Assembly (NCBI GenBank): GCA_003996215.1
Contig: QJPP01000821.1
Span: 62,001 to 126,000 of the forward strand
DNA: 64,000 nt
Direction: 5' to 3'
DNA from: Jaltomata sinuosa
Taxonomy: Eukaryota; Streptophyta; Magnoliopsida; Solanales; Solanaceae
The position numbers were made by a program, and so were the translations under genes. Shown here piece by piece: positions 59,007 through 64,000 of the stretch. The notes under the pieces are model-generated. The model saw only the letters and a list, made by a program, of their open reading frames with translations, did no database searches and was not told where the DNA came from. Within the stretch, counting starts at the first letter, position 1. The number at the start of each line of letters is the position of its first letter.

Positions 59007-60339
59007 ATGGATCATCACCATGTTAAAGTCGGTTTGAGCCGTGGAGCTGCTGATAAGAATGAAGAAGACATGGACCTCCGACGAGGTCCATGGACTGTCG
59101 AAGAAGACTTCACCCTCATGAATTATATAGCTCATCATGGTGAAGGTCGCTGGAATTCTCTCGCCCGATGTGCTGGTAATTCAATCATACGTTTTTTATA
59201 ATCTGTTGGGTATTTTCTTCTCAAAAAATATGGTGCGCGCTTTTCTTGGGTATGTTGGAAGATTCGTGCTAGATAAGGATTCAAGTGGATGCGTGTGTGG
59301 TTTATAATTTCTTTCCGTACTAGGTAATATTTTAAAAGCAAAGAAGCACTCATCCAAATGTAATATAAAGAGGTATAATTGGCTGCAAAATATTTAAAAG
59401 AAAAAGAGAAGGGAAAGAAAAGGCAATTGATACTTTGTCGATCAAGCTCTTGTGTTCTCAACTTCACGAATATTAAGCTCAGAAATGAGAAATCTAACAT
59501 ATTTCTATGGCATGGGAATTGAAACAGGTCTAAAGCGAACAGGGAAAAGTTGTAGATTGAGATGGCTGAATTATCTCCGCCCCGATGTACGACGTGGAAA
59601 TATCACCCTTGAAGAACAGCTTTTGATTCTTGAACTACATTCTCGTTGGGGCAACCGGTATGTTTCATTTTAAATATCACTTATAATTAATTAGGTATTA
59701 ATTACTCAATTCTGATCAATTATGCTATATGAGTGTAGGTGGTCAAAAATTGCTCAGCATTTGCCAGGAAGAACGGATAACGAGATAAAAAATTATTGGA
59801 GAACACGAGTGCAAAAACATGCCAAACAGCTGAAATGTGACGTGAACAGCAAGCAATTTAAGGATACGATGCGTTATCTATGGATGCCGAGGCTAGTGGA
59901 AAGAATTCAAGCAGCTGCCGGCGTATCTACCTCCACCTCCGACCAAGTGCTTCATCAGACAATTAATCCAAACATGGTGTCAGTTGATCACAACAATAAC
60001 ACAGCTGTTACAAATTCAAGCGCCACGGCAGCTTCATCAGAAAACTCATTTGGGACACCTGTTTCTGACCTCACTGATTGTTGCTACAATTACCCCCAAG
60101 TTAGCAATCAGCAAGATTGTTTTCAAGTCAATCAAAGCAGTACTCAACTAGGAGAATCATTAATCAGCCCCACAGGTTACTTTCACCATGCTACTACTTC
60201 TTTAGAATTCCAAGCTGCAGCAATGAATCATCAGCAAAACACGACTCAATGGATGGACGGTGGAAATTTCTCCGATAATTTATGGAATATTGAGGACATG
60301 TGGTTCTTACAGCAGCAACTCAACAACAATGTTGTCTGA
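59007..60339 (+). CDS. MYB108-like: R2R3-MYB transcription factor, subgroup 20 (MYB108/MYB78-like)
   Basis: Three exons: 59007-59175, 59528-59657, 59739-60339. Introns are GT-AG, 352 bp (phase 1) and 81 bp (phase 2), at the two conserved R2R3-MYB positions (in Gly57 and Arg100). 299 residues. R2 has Trp29, Trp49, Trp69; R3 has Ile82, Trp101, Trp120. The tail right after R3, LKCDVNSKQFKDTMRYLWMP then RL, is the subgroup 20 signature (AtMYB2, 62, 78, 108, 112, 116); R3 wording is closest to the MYB108/78/2 side. No bHLH-interaction motif in R3. The Asn/Gln/Ser-rich C-terminus ends ENM-like EDMWFLQQQL and probably activates transcription. Nuclear, DNA binding. Family members act in jasmonate/ABA responses, stamen maturation, senescence and pathogen or stress responses; the role of this one is inferred. 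No defects seen. Confidence 0.93.
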
Positions 60340-61499
60340 GGATTAAGACTAAGCTGTATTCTAAAGAAACATAATATTATCACGTGTAGAAAAAGAGAAT
60401 GTAAAGAGGTCGGAGATTCATATAGAAGAATTGTGGATGCATCAAAGTTTCTTCCTTATGTAGGACACATACATGTAGCTTCTGGGGAGAGAGACATGCA
60501 GGATTAATTGTGGGTTTTACAGTTTAAAATTACTTTTCTTCTCTATTTTAGGTTTTTTAATTTGTTTTCTTCCATGGAATTGGGTTGGGTCTAAAGGATT
60601 GATTTTGTAACATCTTTATTTTTAATTATTTATAACATCTAGTTCTCTGAATTATAATCTTTGTGTTTTAACAATCTTCTATATATTCTTTCTATTTTAT
60701 TATATTCTTCTTTCTAGCACGCACGATAGAAACCAATATGTATAGTAAAAGATAAAAAAAGTAATTAATAACATGAAAATCAGGAGATTCCACACTGGGA
60801 TTATATTGTAGTAGCTAGATATCTCTTTTCTTTTCTATCTTGTTTATGTCTATTCTCTTAATTGGCTAATTAAAATAGGTTATAGCTAGGTATAAATTAA
60901 AGGCGATGCGGGAGGAGGTTGCATAATTGGTTCCACTATCTTTACCAGTAAAAATGTCATTGTTGCTTGTTATTCTGAACAAGCTGTGGAATTTCAGAAA
61001 CATGGCCTATGGGGCCTGAACCAGATTAAAAAGATCCTTGTCCTTGCTCTAAATTAAGGGGGGGAAAGTACAGAAGCAATGATTTAAGGACGTGGCATAT
61101 TCTCACTTATGTATTTATATATATAGTTAAATCCATATTGCTGGAATTCCATTCCCTTATTAGTGTAAAGTTTCCCATTACTGTGATCTTATCATCATAT
61201 TGTGTGAATGCTACCTGCTGAGTGGCTTCCAATGTCACTAGTGACTAATGGAGATTTAATTATAATTTAATACACACATAAACATCCCAATTATCTCTTA
61301 AGACGAAACAACCTATTATTAATCTTTTTTCTGTTTTGGCACTTTGTTTGCCATCGTACGAACAATGTTTTCATTGAGCCCATAGAACTCGACAATATTC
61401 CCATATTTATATTCTTTTTTTTCTTAACTTTCTATGTCTGCCAATAATCTATCTCTCGTGCACGCATCCCTAGACGCTGCAGTTAAATAAAATACCCTA
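60340..61499. other. 3' flank of the MYB gene, no further gene
   Basis: Presumed 3' UTR at first (T-rich, with possible polyadenylation context around 60600-60660), then AT-rich intergenic DNA. No coding region recognised. Confidence 0.5.
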
Positions 61500-61849
61500 G
61501 GGTCGTTTGGTAGCTAGTAAGAGTTATGCAAGTATTAGTAATGTAGGGATTAGTTATGACAAAATCTATGTATTATTTATGCAGGTACTAATTATGCAGG
61601 GATTGCTTATTCATGTATTAGTTATACATGTATTAGTTATTCCACCTTCTATCCTGCATAAAATAATACATAGATTCCTTCATAACTTATACATGTATTA
61701 GTTATGCAGGTTTCTAAATTACAAATCAAACACAGTATTAATTTTATACATGAATAACTTAGCTCCTAACCAACTACCAAATATGGTATTACTTATGTAT
61801 GATTTAATACCTGCATAAATCACTCCCAAACCAGCTACCAAACGACTCC
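61500..61849. mobile_element. Tourist-like MITE
   Basis: About 350 bp, non-coding. The left end GGGTCGTTTGGTAGCTAGTA is mirrored by the right end CAGCTACCAAACGACTCC. GGGTCGTTTGG-type ends are common in Solanaceae Tourist (PIF/Harbinger-related) MITEs. Flanking trinucleotides CTA and TTA are near, but not exact, copies of a 3-bp target duplication. The interior repeats 'tatgcaggtactaattatgcagg' and 'tacatgtattagttatac' words. Confidence 0.75.
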
Positions 61850-62019
61850 TTAAGGTTTACGCATTTGTTTTGGAAAATAATCGCATGATACATGCATTTT
61901 CCCTAACCTTTTATAGGCCCAGTTGTTTTTCTTAGCAAAAGAAAAATGGATAAGGACAGAATTAGCATTTTGGATGAAATTATTGACAATGAATAGCCAA
62001 GAAATTTAAATATCAATTT

Positions 62020-62345
62020 GTAGTTTTTTGGCTTAAAATTGCTTTGTTGCTTTCTCCTTTTTAAATTCGTTGTTTTTTCTTTCTTTCTTTTTTTTCAAAT
62101 TTTTTTGTTACAACTAATTAAAAAAACTGCCCTTTTATTTATTTGTTTTAAAAAAAGATTGCTCTTTTGTCTTCTTTTTTTGGTTTTCTAAAAAAACTGC
62201 TCTATTTTTTTCTTAAAAAAAACTGCTCTTTTTTTTAAAAAAAAAGATTGCTCTCTTTTTTTTCTAAAAAAACTGCTCTATTATTTTTGTTTAAAAAAAC
62301 TGTCCTTTTTAAAAAAAGGAAAACTGCTCTTTTATTTTTTAAAGA
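62020..62345. repeat. degenerate repeat of A-run/CTGCTC/T-run units
   Basis: Units such as 'aaaaaaactgctcttttttt' and 'aaaaaagattgctctctttt' recur about eight times with irregular spacing of 30-45 bases. Low complexity, non-coding. Confidence 0.65.
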
Positions 62346-62394
62346 TTAAATATGATTTTGTAATTTTATTTTTTTACTCAATAGGGTGAATATA

Positions 62395-62745
62395 GTCAAT
62401 GATACAATTTATTATAACAATGATACATTTTCTATACACATTCTATACAGATACATATTTTATACAATAATGATACAATCTCTATACAGATCATATGAAG
62501 ATACACATTCTATACAACAATTATATAATTTTTATACACATTCTATACAATAATTATACAGTTTTTATACACATCCTATACAGTTTCTATATAGATCTGA
62601 TACAGATATGTATTCTATATAACAACTTTACAATTTCTATACAATTGTATTTGGTTGTTAAAAAAATGAACAATGATAAAAAATTTATACGTGTCCTGTA
62701 AAATATATATATTCTATACGATAATTATATAATTTTTATATAATT
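62395..62745. repeat. tandem-like 'tctatacaca/atgatacaat' repeat
   Basis: Words 'tttctatacacattctatac' and 'aataattatacagtttttat' recur many times at about 25-50-bp spacing. Non-coding. The open frame at 62495-62701 is a product of this repeat. Confidence 0.65.
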
Positions 62746-62805
62746 GCATTTAATTACTTTTAAAAAAGTCGAATTTTTTATCCCAAAAAATGTAGCAAAA
62801 AAAAA

Positions 62806-62825
62806 GGGGGGGGGGGGGGGGGGGG
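62806..62825. repeat. G20 homopolymer
   Basis: Twenty consecutive G after an A run. Length may be affected by sequencing. Confidence 0.85.
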
Positions 62826-63321
62826 AAGAATCATAGAATGTTCAAAAAGTGGGTTGAAATGGCTCACATGTATCAAATTTAGAAATGACTATTTGTAGGA
62901 ATTAAAATGGCCGAGTGATCATTTTATGAGTTAAGTTAAAAAAAACTAGTTTAAGTGGTATTTGTTTGCCAAAAAGGACATCTCATGTCCTTTTCCCAAA
63001 GAAAAAAAACATCTTTTGTCCTTTCTACTTGGGAGTGAGAAAAAACATCATCAATGGAATTTCGAATTTCGAATTTCGAATTATTTGTTTAGCAAGACTG
63101 ATATACTGGTTAATCAATAATGTTCTATTTTGACATCATACCGTTTTTATTTTGTCTCCTCTAGATTGACAATAAGAGGAGCTAGGTGTCAAATCATTAA
63201 GTCATATTCACATCGCGTAATAAGGTTCATTAGATAGAAAATTAAGTGCTCATTATCAGAATTTTCTTTATTCTCAGAATATAAACTAAAAAATTCTGAT
63301 TAAAAATTAAGATATCTCATT

Positions 63322-63675
63322 TATTAATTATGTCTTGAATTTTTTCCTTGTATATTTTTAGGAAACTAAGAATGGTTTAGAAAACCCTTTGTCCTAATAG
63401 ATTTGAAAAAAAAAAGTATAGTTCTTCTAGGATTGGAAGAACCTTTTCTTTATAGGTTTGCAACTACTTGGGGTCTATATATAGGGTTGTAGTTGGGAAT
63501 TCTAAAAGTACATTGTACATTGTAAGCTTCTCTTCTTTCATAGTAGAAAACTCTCTCTGCTTTTGCTTGGAGGATTAGGCCTAGCCGAACCTCGTTAAAT
63601 CTTTGTGTTATTTTTCTTCTCTATTTTCTTTGTGTGTTGATTGTGTGCTAGTTAACCCACGATACTTTCGCAACA
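63322..63675 (+). repeat. 5' LTR of the right-edge copia element
   Basis: 354 bp, TATTAATTATGTCTTG...CGCAACA. It has the same TCTATATATAG box as the related LTRs (near 63475). Confidence 0.9.
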
Positions 63676-63731
63676 ATTGTTATCAGATCTCAACAATTGG
63701 TATCAGAAAGTGCAACAATTGATATCAGAGC
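63676..63731 (+). repeat. triplicated LTR/primer-binding-site junction
   Basis: CAACAATTGTTATCAGATC, CAACAATTGGTATCAGAAA and CAACAATTGATATCAGAGC follow one another (the primer-binding-site cores are at 63678, 63698 and 63720). The middle one has the right first bases, TGGTATCAGA; the last has the right 3' end, ATCAGAGC. Confidence 0.85.
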
Positions 63732-63766
63732 AAAGTTAGGGTTTTTACACATAGTCAAGGGTTGAG

Positions 63767-64000
63767 ATGTCGCCATCATCTTCAACAAAGCATGAAGTAG
63801 AGAAATTCGATGGGGGATCTAGTTTCAGTCTATGGAAGATTAGAATGAGATCGTCCCTGGTGTTACAAGAGTTATGGAAGGAAATCGAGGAGACTTTTTC
63901 AGAGGAGATGAAAGAGTCAGAGAAGGCAGGCCTGAAGGAGAGGGCTTTGAGTGCGATTTTCATGAGCGTTACAGATAGCGTTCTTCGAGAAATTGCTAAA
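63767..64000 (+). CDS. copia gag, N-terminal 78 codons (partial)
   Basis: Open from ATG at 63767 to the window edge: MSPSSSTKHEVEKFDGGSSF, SLWKIRMRSSLVLQELWKEI and onward to VLREIAK. The Trp codon that is a stop in the 13-kb copy is TGG here, so this copy is less damaged at least in this part. Gag forms the virus-like particle of the retrotransposon. It cannot be said from the window whether the rest of the element is intact. Confidence 0.75.
   Translation, partial: MSPSSSTKHEVEKFDGGSSFSLWKIRMRSSLVLQELWKEIEETFSEEMKESEKAGLKERALSAIFMSVTDSVLREIAK

Larger units (their letters stand above)
63322..64000 (+). mobile_element. second copia element of the 13-kb family (runs off right edge)
   Basis: Its LTR (63322-63675, 354 bp; first bases TATTAATTATG, TG changed to TA) matches the LTRs at 13175 and 16335, and internal sequence continues with the same gag. 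Compared with the 13-kb copy it keeps an intact gag start. The rest lies beyond the window. Confidence 0.9.

Overview
The window reads as nuclear DNA of a flowering plant. It has one intron-containing R2R3-MYB gene, LTR retrotransposons of the plant copia (Pseudoviridae-like) and gypsy (Metaviridae-like chromovirus and Tat/Ogre) types, MITEs, minisatellites and a piece of plant mitochondrial DNA. The element families resemble those I know from Solanaceae (tomato/potato/pepper/tobacco relatives), but that family assignment is from memory and is only moderately certain. No bacterial features are present. Almost everything except the MYB gene is transposon sequence, mostly degenerate.

Layout. 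1-9.9 kb: two different long, AT-rich Tat/Ogre-like LTR segments separated by a non-coding internal stretch with two tandem arrays (about 80-90 bp and about 71 bp units). 9.9-11.2 kb: unclassified repeat with a CpG-rich triplicated motif. 11.2-12.9 kb: a tandem array of units each centred on a palindrome (ATGATACCAT...ATGGTATCAT), split by an 879-bp element with about 180-bp terminal inverted repeats. 13.2-16.7 kb: a short copia element with 360-bp LTRs and target duplication ATTTT, lacking most of reverse transcriptase/RNase H. 16.7-18.6 kb: A-rich low-complexity DNA, a 43/86-bp minisatellite and a Stowaway-like MITE. 18.8-21.9 kb: a minus-strand LTR element without recognisable genes, target duplication CTAGC. 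22.4-32.3 kb: a 9.9-kb SIRE/Maximus-like copia element with an extra degenerate reading frame after pol. 34.2-46.9 kb: a copia RT remnant followed by a second large copia element on the minus strand, whose left LTR is split by about 3.55 kb of mitochondrial-type DNA (ccmFN and atp1 fragments). 46.9-57.1 kb: a 9-kb chromovirus gypsy element (minus strand, target duplication TTGAG) nested in the LTR of an older gypsy remnant. 57.4-57.9 kb: hAT transposase C-terminal remnant. 59.0-60.3 kb: the MYB gene. 61.5-61.85 kb: Tourist-like MITE. 62-62.8 kb: simple repeats. 63.3-64 kb: start of a second copy of the 13-kb copia family, running off the right edge.

Function. The single convincing host gene encodes a 299-residue R2R3-MYB of subgroup 20 (MYB108/MYB78/MYB2 type), three exons with canonical splice sites, its own TATA box and pyrimidine-rich leader. 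All full-span transposons carry stops, frameshifts or lost catalytic residues and look immobile; the partial copy at the right edge is still open as far as it can be seen. I found no convincing new biological system; the most noteworthy structures are the mitochondrial insert inside an LTR, the palindromic array with its inserted foldback element, and a triplicated primer-binding site.
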